A stretch of DNA of 64,000 nucleotides from Nocardia amamiensis (GTDB lineage: Bacteria > Actinomycetota > Actinomycetes > Mycobacteriales > Mycobacteriaceae), in contig NZ_JADLQX010000011.1 in NCBI RefSeq assembly GCF_015477605.1, positions 1 to 64,000 of the forward strand, in the 5' to 3' direction. The notes under the pieces were generated by a model. It saw only the letters and a list, made by a program, of their open reading frames with translations, was not told the DNA's origin and made no database searches. Both the position numbers and the translations under genes were made by a program. The stretch's first letter is position 1; the number at the start of each line of letters is the position of its first letter. Shown one piece after another: positions 33,636 through 41,874 of this stretch.

Positions 33636-35818
33636 GCCTGCCTCCTTCTGCGCCGGGGCGCATCGTCCGCGCCGCCGTTCACCTGGTCGAGCAGCTCAGC
33701 GAATCCGGCTTCGATCTCGTCCAAGGACTGGCCGTAGCGTTCACGGCTCAGCCGCCGGATCTCTTCGGGATCGCTGGTTTGCGGCGGTGGCGGCAGCGTG
33801 ATGCCGGAGGCCCACGGCTGGATGGTGTTGTCGCGCATCAGGCTGGCGTAGACATGGTGGGCGGGCAGGGCGCCGAAGTCTTCGGGTGCGAGCGTGGACT
33901 GGCCGCTAGCCATGTCCTTGGCGTCGCCCGCCTGGAGCTGAAAGGTGATGCGACTTCTCGCGTTGTTGCGGAAGGCGTCGAGCATCGCGGGCGGCAGTTG
34001 CTTCTGGTATTGGTGGGCCAGATGGAATCCGGCGCGTAGTGACCTCGCTGTTGCCAGCGCATCACCAAGATCAGTCGGCAGGCGCAAATAGTCCTGCACC
34101 TCGTCGATGTAGACCATGACCGGCGTGCGGGTGTCCTCGGGAGTGCCGACGCGTTCCCGGATGGCCTGCCACAGCTCGGCCAGCACGATCGCTCCCAGCA
34201 GCTGCGCCGCCTCCGGCCCGATGACGCCCTTTTGAAGCGGCACCAGCAGCACCTTGTTCTCCCGCAGCACCTGCCGGATGTTGAACTTCGGACTGCGCTG
34301 TGCCAGGACAGCACGCAGTTGCTTGGTTAGGAGCGGACGGAGCTTGTTCGATAGCGGCGCGATCTTCGTGTCCACCGCTTCGGGTGACAGCGAATCGAAC
34401 CAGGCCCAGAACGGCCCGGCCGCGAACGGATCGTCGCGGATGACCTGTTGGGTCAAGGAACGTCGGAACCCCGGATTCGTCAGCAGCAGCGGCAACATAG
34501 TGAGCGAGGCGTCGTCGCGCTTTGCCAGGACCTCCAATGAGTTTCGGAGGATGTCGGCCGACCGCGGCCCGAGGTCGCCGTGAATGGCGTGGATGGTGCC
34601 GAACAGCGAATCCGCGATCACCTCTGGGGTTCGGCCCTGGCTGTGCGCCAAGGGATTGATACCAACCGGCGCCTCATCGAGTGGATCGAGCAGCACGATG
34701 TCGCCGGCCCGCTCCGCCGGGATGCGAGCCAGGATGTCGGAGACGAGATCCTTCGGCTCGATCACCACCACCGGGCGCCCGGCACGGAGGTCTTGCACGA
34801 TCAGGTTGAGTAGCAGCGTCGACTTGCCGGTGCCGTTCGGCCCGATGACCCAGGTGTGGCGCATGGCGTCGAGCACGTCGTAGCCGACCGTGCCGGAGAC
34901 GCCCGGCGCGTTGGCTCTAGCGATGACCCGCTCGCCGGACAGCAGTGCTGGGGTCGGCCGGACCGGTTTCGGATGCAGCGGCGGCTGGCCGGGGAAGCGT
35001 TCGTCGTGGTCGCTGACCGGCCAGGCCAAGAGGTGGCTCAGCTCCGGCACGCTCAGCGGCTGCGCCGGGGTCAGGATCGACCACGTCGCTTTCGGCTCGT
35101 TGACATTCCCGGCCTTCTCGTTCGCCAGCTTGAAATGCACACCAGCCGTCTCGACCGTCCCGATCGCCGCGGCCAACCCGAGCAGCAAGGATTTCCGCCG
35201 CTCCGCGGTGCCGGCCTCAACGCCGATCCGGATGACCGCGCTGAAGCCGTGCTGGCCGAGCTTGCGGGCGATAGCCTGCTTGGCGTTCGGGCGCCGGTCG
35301 GGTAGCAGGCCGTTCCACACCTTCGAGGCCATCGACTGGTGGCCGCCGTGCGGCTGTTCGACCGGGGGCAGCATCGGCTGGCGGCGCGGCCCGAGCACTA
35401 CCTGAATCACCAGGCGTTCACCGTGTTTCACCGCCGTGAGCGCGCTCAGAATGGAGCGGCTCGACGCCACACGGTCGACCGGTTCCAGTGGCCAGTCCGT
35501 CGCGGTCAGCTTCAACCGCCGCGCCGTGACAATGTCGCCGCGCTCCTCGGTATCGAATGGGGTCACCACCGCGCCGGATACGAGCTGCTCGACCGACCGC
35601 CGAACACCTTGGGCGTGCCGGAGTTGGCTGCCGACGAGATATTCCACGCCGTCGCTGGTCGAACGGGCTTCGAGGATGAGCTGGGGCGCGTGCTTCTGGG
35701 CGGCCCAGTGGCGGAGCAGCGACGTGGCTGCTCCTTCACGAAACGGGCTGGGCCAGAAGAGGAGTTGCCATACGAGGGAGTCGGCCGTCAGCTCGGGCGC
35801 CTGATTATTTGTCGGCAT
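33632..35818 (-). CDS. Conjugative coupling protein-like ATPase (TraG/VirD4-type)
   Basis: A 728-residue P-loop ATPase. An N-terminal domain of about 300 residues precedes the Walker A GPNGTGKST (about 328), and Walker B lies in VMVYIDEVQDYL (about 571). SLRAGFHLAHQYQKQLP and the C-terminal segment NARSRITFQL complete a DUF87/TraG-type RecA fold. It should pump DNA through the conjugation channel. No membrane segment is obvious at the N-terminus, so it may be anchored by the partner membrane proteins encoded upstream. ATG 35816-35818 follows AAGGAGG. Confidence 0.85.
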   Translation of the reverse strand: MPTNNQAPELTADSLVWQLLFWPSPFREGAATSLLRHWAAQKHAPQLILEARSTSDGVEYLVGSQLRHAQGVRRSVEQLVSGAVVTPFDTEERGDIVTARRLKLTATDWPLEPVDRVASSRSILSALTAVKHGERLVIQVVLGPRRQPMLPPVEQPHGGHQSMASKVWNGLLPDRRPNAKQAIARKLGQHGFSAVIRIGVEAGTAERRKSLLLGLAAAIGTVETAGVHFKLANEKAGNVNEPKATWSILTPAQPLSVPELSHLLAWPVSDHDERFPGQPPLHPKPVRPTPALLSGERVIARANAPGVSGTVGYDVLDAMRHTWVIGPNGTGKSTLLLNLIVQDLRAGRPVVVIEPKDLVSDILARIPAERAGDIVLLDPLDEAPVGINPLAHSQGRTPEVIADSLFGTIHAIHGDLGPRSADILRNSLEVLAKRDDASLTMLPLLLTNPGFRRSLTQQVIRDDPFAAGPFWAWFDSLSPEAVDTKIAPLSNKLRPLLTKQLRAVLAQRSPKFNIRQVLRENKVLLVPLQKGVIGPEAAQLLGAIVLAELWQAIRERVGTPEDTRTPVMVYIDEVQDYLRLPTDLGDALATARSLRAGFHLAHQYQKQLPPAMLDAFRNNARSRITFQLQAGDAKDMASGQSTLAPEDFGALPAHHVYASLMRDNTIQPWASGITLPPPPQTSDPEEIRRLSRERYGQSLDEIEAGFAELLDQVNGGADDAPRRRRRQA

Positions 35819-36029
35819 GGTCGGCCTCCTTCTTTTCGGTGCGGGATTTCTCCGCCTCGGCAGCACGAGCAGCCTCGGCCAGAGCCAGCGCGAGGAACGC
35901 CTTTCCTAGCAGCCGAATATCCGGCTGTTCACGCCGTACTGCCCGCACATAGATCCGTCGTTCGAGTTTCGCCTGGTGACGCTGTTCCCGGTCACGTCGG
36001 CGGTAATTTGATCGTCCCGTTTTAGACAT
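35805..36029 (-). CDS. Small basic conjugation-operon protein (74 aa)
   Basis: A 74-residue protein with a strongly basic N-terminus (SNYRRRDREQRHQAKLERRI) and an Ala/Glu/Lys-rich helical C-terminus. The start is ATG 36027-36029, preceded by GAGGAGG. It overlaps the ATPase start by 14 bp and is the first gene after the pair of GGTGAAT palindromes, so it heads the transfer operon. No named family; perhaps a DNA-binding accessory factor. Confidence 0.6.
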   Translation of the reverse strand: MSKTGRSNYRRRDREQRHQAKLERRIYVRAVRREQPDIRLLGKAFLALALAEAARAAEAEKSRTEKKEADHADK

Positions 36030-36097
36030 AGCTATCCTCCTCTTCGAATCAGGTTTTATAGTGGTCGCCACCAGCGAAGATGATCGCCGGGCTAGCC

Positions 36098-36149
36098 GGT
36101 GAATTTATTCACCAGATCCCGTCTCTACTATGCGGTGAATAAATTCACC
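36098..36149. promoter_or_regulatory. Paired GGTGAAT palindromes before the transfer operon
   Basis: GGTGAATTTATTCACC (36098-36113) and GGTGAATAAATTCACC (36134-36149) are near-perfect 16-bp palindromes, centres 36 bp apart, in the 205-bp gap upstream of the transfer operon. They are much AT-richer than their surroundings. A related site lies before the XRE gene, so the element's repressor is the likely binder. Confidence 0.75.
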
Positions 36150-36234
36150 AGGCAATAGAGTTTGAGCAAACTACAACACCGAAACGGCTACCAACAACAG
36201 GGGTGGAAATTGTGATTTGTTTGAAGAATTTTGG

Positions 36235-36444
36235 TCACCACCCGGCACGCATTTTCCGCCAAACGATGATGCCGCTGACGACCAAGGCGATCAGCCCGAT
36301 CACCCCCAGGATCACCACCAGCGTCGGCCACATCGACTGAATCAGGCTGACCGCGAAGTAGATCGCGATCACGCCAAGCAGGATGGCGATGCAGGCCCGC
36401 TTGAACGCCTCGGCCATGCCGGAGGGAGAATCCCCGCCGCTCAT
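36235..36444 (-). CDS. Two-helix membrane protein (69 aa)
   Basis: A 69-residue protein with two membrane helices (about 16-36, CIAILLGVIAIYFAVSLI, and 41-62, LVVILGVIGLIALVVSGII) and a short basic end (WRKMRAGW). The start is taken as ATG 36442-36444. Size and arrangement recall VirB2/VirB3-like channel subunits, but sequence alone does not show this. It overlaps the upstream gene stop by 4 bp. Confidence 0.6.
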   Translation of the reverse strand: MSGGDSPSGMAEAFKRACIAILLGVIAIYFAVSLIQSMWPTLVVILGVIGLIALVVSGIIVWRKMRAGW

Positions 36445-36692
36445 TTCGGCCACCGCCGTACCCATGCGATGGCCTCGGCCGCGATGATGCCCGCGAACGC
36501 CAGCGCCAACCGGCTGCTCGCCGGTGCCAACTCCTGCCGCTGCCCGGCATAGCGCTGGATGTCGCGGGATAACCGCAACGCTCGCCGGAGCACGAAGTTC
36601 ACGATGTCGCTGGCCGTTTCGAGATCGTCACCCTCGGGGACTTTCGGCTGTAGCTGGTTCAGGACGACGCGGTGGTTCATCGGACGGTCCAT
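36441..36692 (-). CDS. Small transfer-operon protein (83 aa)
   Basis: An 83-residue protein that begins MDRPMNHRVVLNQLQPKVPE, continues with an amphipathic helix (DIVNFVLRRALRLSRDIQRY), and ends in a short hydrophobic helix (RLALAFAGIIAAEAIAWV). ATG at 36690-36692 lies 2 bp after the stop of the upstream membrane protein, showing tight operon packing. No family recognised; probably membrane-associated. Confidence 0.6.
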   Translation of the reverse strand: MDRPMNHRVVLNQLQPKVPEGDDLETASDIVNFVLRRALRLSRDIQRYAGQRQELAPASSRLALAFAGIIAAEAIAWVRRWPK

Positions 36693-36694
36693 GG

Positions 36695-38170
36695 TCACCA
36701 CTCCCCACCGAGATCGTCGGGCTCCCCCTCGCCCTCGGTGGGCGCGATCGGCACCGGCGCCATGCGCTTGGGCGCGGCCGTGGACGTCGTGCCCGTGGTG
36801 GCCTTGCCGTCCTCGGCCACCAACTCGTCCAACCGCTCCATCAGCTCTATGAGGATGGAGCGGTCGACGTCGACGCGCGGGGCGATCAGATTGCCGGACG
36901 GATTGCCTTGCTGCGAAGAGAAATTCGCTTCCGCACCGCACCCCTGGTGGTACGACCGGGCCAGCAGCCGCACCTGATCCGCCCCCTTGATCGGCGCGCC
37001 GATCGTGGCGAGCGTGGTGGCGACGATCCGTTCGGCCTTCAGCTTGAGCGGCGGCAATTGCGCAGCCAGGCCGTCGATCTGGCGATTGAGCGCCACCCGC
37101 TGCCGTTCCATCGGCTCCAGTTGCAGCGCCAGCTGCCCGACCTCGTCGGTCTGGAGCGAGCCGTCGCGGAACTTGGTGGCGAACACCACCACGTTGACCA
37201 CGATGACGATGAGCGCGAAGAACACGCCCAAGATCGCTGCCCCGGTGACGCCGCCGCCCGCGGCCAGGCTGTCGCTGATGATCCGGTAGGCCATGACAAT
37301 CCCGGCCCCGGCGGCGAGCGTCGTGGCCAAGCCCACGAAGACCAGCGGCACGATGCGCGCCGGGCCCGCGGGCAAGGTGATGCCTCCGCCAGTGTCCTTG
37401 TAGCCCTTCAGATCCCGGCCGAAGAACTTGAGCCCCACGGCCACGGCCGCCGTGCCCAAGCAGGCGAAGACGACGGCCGTGATGAGCGGGATCAGGCTCG
37501 TGCCCCAGGCCGCGCCGTCCCCGCTGGTGAGGCCAGCGACATCGACATTGAAGACCTGCATGAGGAAGTACAGGATGACCGGGCCGTCCAACAGCGCCGC
37601 CCATGTCGAGAAGCGGTGCAACCAGACCGGCACCCGCCGGTGCTTCAGACTCCCGGCGTCGCGTTCCTCGGTGATCGCCCTGCTGACGGTCGTCATGCGC
37701 TCACGCGCCTCGCGCGCCGAGATAACGTCGCCGTTCATGCCGGTGACGGACTGCTCGTCCAGCCGATCGAGTTCGGCCCGCGTCGTGGCCATCTCGCCCT
37801 TGATGGTGGCGGCCTCGTCCACCAGCTGGCCGAGCTGTTCGGCGCCGCGGTCGCGGGCTTCCTCGGCAGCCAGCATGCCCTTGCTCATGACGAGGGCCTC
37901 CATCTGGCTGAAGGTGTCGGGCTCGCGCTGCTCGCCGATGCGTTCCTGTTCGCTATGCAGCGCCAGCACCTGGCCTAACCAGTTGCGGGGGATCGGCTTG
38001 CCGGTGGCCAGCGAAATGGCGATGTCGCGCTTGGGTATGGACGGCGGTGAGGTTGCACCGGCGCCGGCCGCCGGCGGCGTCGGGATCGGCGGATCAGTCG
38101 GCTTGCGCAGAGTCACGGAGGGCTGTGGTTCGGGCTGACGGCCGTTCGGCCGGGCGGGCATGAGGGTCAT
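36695..38170 (-). CDS. Polytopic membrane protein of the transfer operon (491 aa)
   Basis: The N-terminal 60 residues are Pro-rich. A coiled-coil stretch follows (about 95-170, EEARDRGAEQLGQLVDEAAT and onward), then about four membrane helices (about 185-330, including LITAVVFACLGTAAVAVGL and ILGVFFALIVIVVNVVVFA), a second coiled coil and an acidic Pro-rich tail. This is the layout expected of a conjugation channel scaffold (VirB6- or TcpH-like by topology only). ATG at 38168-38170. Confidence 0.6.
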   Translation of the reverse strand: MTLMPARPNGRQPEPQPSVTLRKPTDPPIPTPPAAGAGATSPPSIPKRDIAISLATGKPIPRNWLGQVLALHSEQERIGEQREPDTFSQMEALVMSKGMLAAEEARDRGAEQLGQLVDEAATIKGEMATTRAELDRLDEQSVTGMNGDVISAREARERMTTVSRAITEERDAGSLKHRRVPVWLHRFSTWAALLDGPVILYFLMQVFNVDVAGLTSGDGAAWGTSLIPLITAVVFACLGTAAVAVGLKFFGRDLKGYKDTGGGITLPAGPARIVPLVFVGLATTLAAGAGIVMAYRIISDSLAAGGGVTGAAILGVFFALIVIVVNVVVFATKFRDGSLQTDEVGQLALQLEPMERQRVALNRQIDGLAAQLPPLKLKAERIVATTLATIGAPIKGADQVRLLARSYHQGCGAEANFSSQQGNPSGNLIAPRVDVDRSILIELMERLDELVAEDGKATTGTTSTAAPKRMAPVPIAPTEGEGEPDDLGGEW

Positions 38171-38230
38171 GACGGTATCTCCAATCTGGATACTGGACAG
38201 GGGTGTTGGGAGAAATATGCGTGCCGGGCA

Positions 38231-39436
38231 TCAGTGGCCGCTCCGGTGGAAGATCAGCTCGACGCGCCGGTTCTGCTGGGCTTTGAACTCGTCGAAGACG
38301 CCATTGGTGAAGTTCAGCACCACCGGCTCGTTGGCATCGTGGCCTGAGACGTTGCCCAGCAGTTCGGACGGCAGCCCCAGTGCCACGAGGCGATCCGCCA
38401 CGGCACGGGCCCGCCGCTCGGACAGGCTGTTGCGGGTGTCCTCGGTACCGGTGTCCGCGATGTGCCCGGTGACGTCGATGGACTGGACAGCGCAGCGGGA
38501 AGCGGCCTCCACCATGGGCCGGAGGGCATCGTCGGCGTTCGTTGGCAGGACTGGACTGTCCGGCGCGAAGTGCAGCGTGGCGTCGTTCAAGCTTGCCCAC
38601 ACCGGGCAGCCGCCCTCGGTGATAGCGTCGGGCACGGACACCACAGGTACGGGCATGGTGGCCACCGGCGCCGCCGCAGCTGAAGGGTCGTGCGCGACAG
38701 TGCAGCTGGCTGCCTCGGCCCGCTGGCAGATCCCGGTCCACAGCTGTTCGACCACGGTGCGGGCGAACGGCGGCAACCCCGGTTGCGATCCGGCAGCGAT
38801 ACCCAGGCCATGGAACGTCACGTGACGGCCGGACAGGCTGGGCAGGCGGCCCTGCCGGGCGATGCTGTCGATGACGCTGTCCGGCTTGGCGTTCCAGCCA
38901 ACGACGCGAAGGTCGACCGGCGCCACCGTGCTGATTCCGGAGGAGATGATGTGCAGATCGCCGGGCAGCTGGCTGGCGCGATCAAGGAGAGCGAGGAGAT
39001 TGAGGCCGGGCTGCTCGGCCTGCGCGTTCGCCACCGAATCGTCCAGTTCGCGCAGCGAGGCGGTGATCCGGCGATCGGCGTCGGCTGCTGCGTGCTGCAC
39101 CTGGCCGTTTGGCCGGAGCGGCGTCAGGTCGGTGGTGGTGACCGTGCCAGTGGCCGAGGACAGCACGCGCACGGTGGCGTGGTCGGGGCGCTTGGAACGC
39201 TTGGCTATGTTCACCAGCTCGGCGGTGAGCGAATCCGGCAAGGCGGCGCGGGGTTCGGCGCTGGTGGCCGTCGCCGCGATGGTGACGGCAGCGGTCGATG
39301 ACCCTACCGGCGCCGAAGTGCAGCTGCACAGCAGCCCAGTCAGCAGGATCGCGACGGCCAACGCCAATACGAAGTAGCGGACAGCGTCGCGAACAGTCGG
39401 ACGGCCCAAGTAGGGCCGGATGTTCTTCAGGGGCAT
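38231..39436 (-). CDS. Lipoprotein-like envelope protein with OmpA-type domain
   Basis: A 401-residue exported protein. The N-terminus has a membrane segment and a probable lipobox (LALAVAILLTGLLCSCTSA). A middle domain of about 200 residues is of unknown type. The C-terminal OmpA/MotB-like peptidoglycan-binding domain shows SIDVTGHIADTGTEDTRNS, then LSERRARAVADRLVALGL and NRRVELIF. It probably fixes the conjugation machine to the wall. The start is ATG 39434-39436 after AAAGGA. Confidence 0.75.
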   Translation of the reverse strand: MPLKNIRPYLGRPTVRDAVRYFVLALAVAILLTGLLCSCTSAPVGSSTAAVTIAATATSAEPRAALPDSLTAELVNIAKRSKRPDHATVRVLSSATGTVTTTDLTPLRPNGQVQHAAADADRRITASLRELDDSVANAQAEQPGLNLLALLDRASQLPGDLHIISSGISTVAPVDLRVVGWNAKPDSVIDSIARQGRLPSLSGRHVTFHGLGIAAGSQPGLPPFARTVVEQLWTGICQRAEAASCTVAHDPSAAAAPVATMPVPVVSVPDAITEGGCPVWASLNDATLHFAPDSPVLPTNADDALRPMVEAASRCAVQSIDVTGHIADTGTEDTRNSLSERRARAVADRLVALGLPSELLGNVSGHDANEPVVLNFTNGVFDEFKAQQNRRVELIFHRSGH

Positions 39437-39476
39437 AGCGTGGTGGTCCTTTCGAAGAGGAGTGGTGAGAGATGGA

Positions 39477-39503
39477 GCGGGGTCGGGAAAAGCCCGACCC
39501 CGC
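39477..39503 (-). terminator. Strong hairpin inside the transfer operon
   Basis: GCGGGGTCGGG (39477-39487) pairs perfectly with CCCGACCCCGC (39493-39503) around a 5-nt loop, between the small membrane gene and the OmpA-domain gene. It may be an attenuator or an RNA processing site that lowers expression downstream. Confidence 0.6.
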
Positions 39504-39520
39504 ATCCCGGCGACGTCAGA

Positions 39521-39670
39521 TCAGCGGCGGCCTCCCTTCTGGCGGCGACGCTTCCGGTCATCCGGGCTGAAGCGCTTGGCGAGCTTCATGTGGATCCGGA
39601 AGGCCACGTCCGGGAAGACGATCAGGTACGTGAGCATCAGGAATGCCCATACCGTCAGCGCCAGTTCCAA
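39521..39670 (-). CDS. Small membrane protein with TTG start (49 aa)
   Basis: A short gene from TTG 39668-39670 to TGA 39521-39523, with AAAGGAG seven bases upstream. The translation is a textbook single-pass protein: MELALTVWAFLMLTYLIVFP, then AFRIHMKLAKRF, then a very basic tail (DDRKRRRQKGGRR). It is the first visible gene of the leftward membrane-protein group and is likely part of the conjugation apparatus. Confidence 0.7.
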   Translation of the reverse strand: MELALTVWAFLMLTYLIVFPDVAFRIHMKLAKRFSPDDRKRRRQKGGRR

Positions 39671-39763
39671 GGCGTTCTCCTTTTCCTATTCCAGCTTTTC
39701 CGTGTGGAGAAGCTGAGTAAGAGAATCCCTTAGTGGCGAGCCGATAAATAGGCTTCGAAGACC

Positions 39764-39828
39764 GGTTCAACACACGGTTCGAAGTCGAGTTCGCCGATAA
39801 CGCGAACCACGAAGCAGACCGCGAACCG
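39764..39828. repeat. GGTTC / GAACC repeat cluster
   Basis: Two forward GGTTC units (39764, 39776) face two reverse GAACC units (39804, 39824), with a related GAGTTC at 39787. CTTCGAA...TTCGAAG also spans the first pair. The cluster lies in the 300-bp gap between the leftward transfer genes and the rightward metallopeptidase, which holds no gene. It could be a promoter-operator or an origin of transfer. Confidence 0.4.
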
Positions 39829-39971
39829 GGGTGAGAACGCTTGACGAACATCAGGTATTGCTCTGAGCGATTTTCGGCCGCGCCGAAGTCAAATGCAGAC
39901 TAGCTCGCAGTGGATTGTAAGGACTACAAAAGTGTGCTATTAATGGTTGTAACAAAACTTAATACAAATAT

Positions 39972-41003
39972 ATGCCCGAGCAAACCGAATCCATTCTATT
40001 TGACCAAACTCACACCGAAACAAATTCAGCCCGGGATGTTAAATACTTCCACACGCTCGGCTCCGGTGTGCTGAAAGGTGTCGAGACACCTGCCGGTTTT
40101 CCAGAGGCGGTAGATACCCACCTTCAGACGCTCCGGCAAGGCATCATAGAACGATTCCCCTCAGACCTTGAGGGTCTGAACATGGACCGGATAGATTCCT
40201 TTTTCGACAAGCGCGATTTGCGAAGGTCCCCGCTCGTCGTATGGCCGTATGACCGCCAGGAAGAATTGACAAAGTACATCACTGATACCATCGGGCCATT
40301 CGAAAGCATGGAACGAGGCGGGGTGTACATAGCTCCGCTCGACCTTACTGTCGCGTTTCGCGACAAAGCGCTTGAGGAGGCAAATGGCGGGCCTGAAATC
40401 ACCGAAAGTCTGATTGTCCATGAGCAGGCTCATGGCAGCAATGCGCATCACATTACTAGAGCTGTCGCGCCGGAGCATGGCACACTTCCGAACATTGAAG
40501 TTCCACGTCACGGACAAGCTACACACTCCCACGGCGAGAAGACGGTAGGGCTCTTTCTTGAAGAAGCGTTCGCGGACTACACGAGGGGGCAATACCTCGA
40601 AGAGATAGGCATGAAAAATGGCGTCCTGAACCTAGAGGGACGCATGACGACGACCCACGACGGCTACGACAAAGAGCTTCCGATGTCGCTGAAATACGCT
40701 TTTAGACTCACTGACGGCACCCTGACCTCTAGTCCGTCTTCCCACGCTGCGATGGCCCTGGAAATGCTGCTGGAAAAAGATCCCGACTTATGGCCCGCCA
40801 TGCTAAAAGGCCGTCACGACGTAGACGGTCTGCGCGAAGTCGCGCAGCGACTCAATGCGATCCAGCCAGGGCTCTACAAGACACTTCGTGACAATTTCAA
40901 TGGGGAGATGGTGTTCCACGAGGGGCTGGGATATGTCGTCGAGATACTGAAGGGCAGCGGTCAAGCAACTAGTTCGCAAGCAACGGTCACTCCTGCAGTA
41001 TGA
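39972..41003 (+). CDS. Unclassified HExxH metallopeptidase (343 aa)
   Basis: A 343-residue soluble protein with HEQAH (in LIVHEQAHGSNAHHI, about residue 150) and a candidate third zinc ligand Glu in LEEAFADYTRGQY about 60 residues on, the gluzincin-type spacing. No signal peptide is visible. Lower GC and more AT-rich codons than its neighbours to the left suggest a separate origin. ATG at 39972 directly follows an AT-rich stretch with no ribosome binding site, so the message may be leaderless. The substrate is unknown. It starts the rightward cassette of motif-sharing proteins. Confidence 0.65.
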   Translation: MPEQTESILFDQTHTETNSARDVKYFHTLGSGVLKGVETPAGFPEAVDTHLQTLRQGIIERFPSDLEGLNMDRIDSFFDKRDLRRSPLVVWPYDRQEELTKYITDTIGPFESMERGGVYIAPLDLTVAFRDKALEEANGGPEITESLIVHEQAHGSNAHHITRAVAPEHGTLPNIEVPRHGQATHSHGEKTVGLFLEEAFADYTRGQYLEEIGMKNGVLNLEGRMTTTHDGYDKELPMSLKYAFRLTDGTLTSSPSSHAAMALEMLLEKDPDLWPAMLKGRHDVDGLREVAQRLNAIQPGLYKTLRDNFNGEMVFHEGLGYVVEILKGSGQATSSQATVTPAV

Positions 41004-41135
41004 GCCAGGCCGTCACCGACGGGGCGTCGAGTTCGCTAGGGTCGTGGTCTCCTTTTTGTGAGAAGCGACCGCTTGGTGATGGGATGAATAATTTCTGGCG
41101 TAACGGCAAAGCTGTAGCCATGCGATACTCGCTGC

Positions 41136-41867
41136 ATGTGTGCGCTTTCTCTGGTGACCCGCGATCACCAGCGGCTGTACCGCGAGCTGGAGAGCTTACG
41201 TAAGCGAAGCATCCCTCTGGCATTCGGCCATCACGAGGGGACGGGGCCGATCAAGATCGAGATTCTGACTCGCATCGTGCAAGCGCTGCATCCGGGCACG
41301 GACGGCAACGAAGTCCAGCTCATCCAAGCCACCACCGCGACCGTGGCTGCCGCTATCGCGCAGCTTCCCAACGAAAGGCTGCCCAAAACGGACAGGAGTT
41401 CTCCTGTCACTTACCGGCAAGCCGCGTCGCTAATGTTTCAGGTGCCTCCCCTCCCGCTGGAACTCCTCGCTCAAATCGAGCATCAGTACGAGACGCCGAA
41501 ACACATGTACGCAAAGATTGCACGCTACGTGCAGGAACTGGCTGCTATCCCAGATACAGACAAAGCCATTCAGGAAGTCAATAGTCGGATACGCAGCGAG
41601 CTAGCTGCAACACTACTCAGGGAAGAGAAAAGTATGGCTGCTCAAGCGCACGATCTCGGCGCTGGTAAAGAAACAGACGAAACGGCGGCTGCGCGAGATG
41701 CGGTGCAGGAGGAAACCGCATCCGAGCCGGAGGCATCTCATGCCACATCACCACAACCTACTGCCGCGCCGACCGCAGGGTTGCCAGGAATGACCGTGAC
41801 CGTCACCAGCTCGGAGAACGTCGTCGTCGGCCCATACGCCAGCCAGACCAACCATTTTCATAAATGA
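41136..41867 (+). CDS. Soluble protein with C-terminal NVVVGP-QxNHF motif
   Basis: A 243-residue protein. The N-terminal 165 residues are helical with no known family; a charged Ala/Glu linker follows. The last 20 residues are SSENVVVGPYASQTNHFHK, the same short motif found near the N-termini of the next three gene products. A sticky motif at the C-terminus of one protein and the N-termini of its neighbours is the arrangement of bacterial amyloid-signalling pairs. It starts at ATG 41136 (a GTG at 41154 is possible) without a clear ribosome binding site. The next gene begins 7 bp after its stop. Confidence 0.6.
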   Translation: MCALSLVTRDHQRLYRELESLRKRSIPLAFGHHEGTGPIKIEILTRIVQALHPGTDGNEVQLIQATTATVAAAIAQLPNERLPKTDRSSPVTYRQAASLMFQVPPLPLELLAQIEHQYETPKHMYAKIARYVQELAAIPDTDKAIQEVNSRIRSELAATLLREEKSMAAQAHDLGAGKETDETAAARDAVQEETASEPEASHATSPQPTAAPTAGLPGMTVTVTSSENVVVGPYASQTNHFHK

Positions 41868-41874
41868 GGCGCAG

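Larger units (their letters stand above)
26973..39670. mobile_element. Integrative and conjugative element in tRNA-Leu (core)
   Basis: The left border is the tRNA-Leu(UAG) gene, overlapped by the recombinase. Recognisable functions in order are recombinase, degenerate recombinase, ImmA-type peptidase, XRE repressor, ArdA, an RHH-like protein, MT-A70 methylase, replication-relaxation protein, coupling ATPase and several membrane proteins, all leftward. No relaxase or VirB4-type ATPase was recognised. The right border was not found: no second copy of the tRNA 3' end is visible in the rest of the window, so the element may extend well past 39670. Confidence 0.7.

Noticed and set aside
36524..37978. 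A 484-codon plus-strand frame opposite the transfer-operon membrane protein
   Set aside because: Shadow composition, no membrane or domain signal, no ribosome binding site, and it conflicts with tightly packed leftward genes.
39558..39851. A 97-codon minus-strand frame in the gap before the metallopeptidase
   Set aside because: Poor codon use and no binding site; the overlapping TTG-started 49-residue membrane protein is much better supported.
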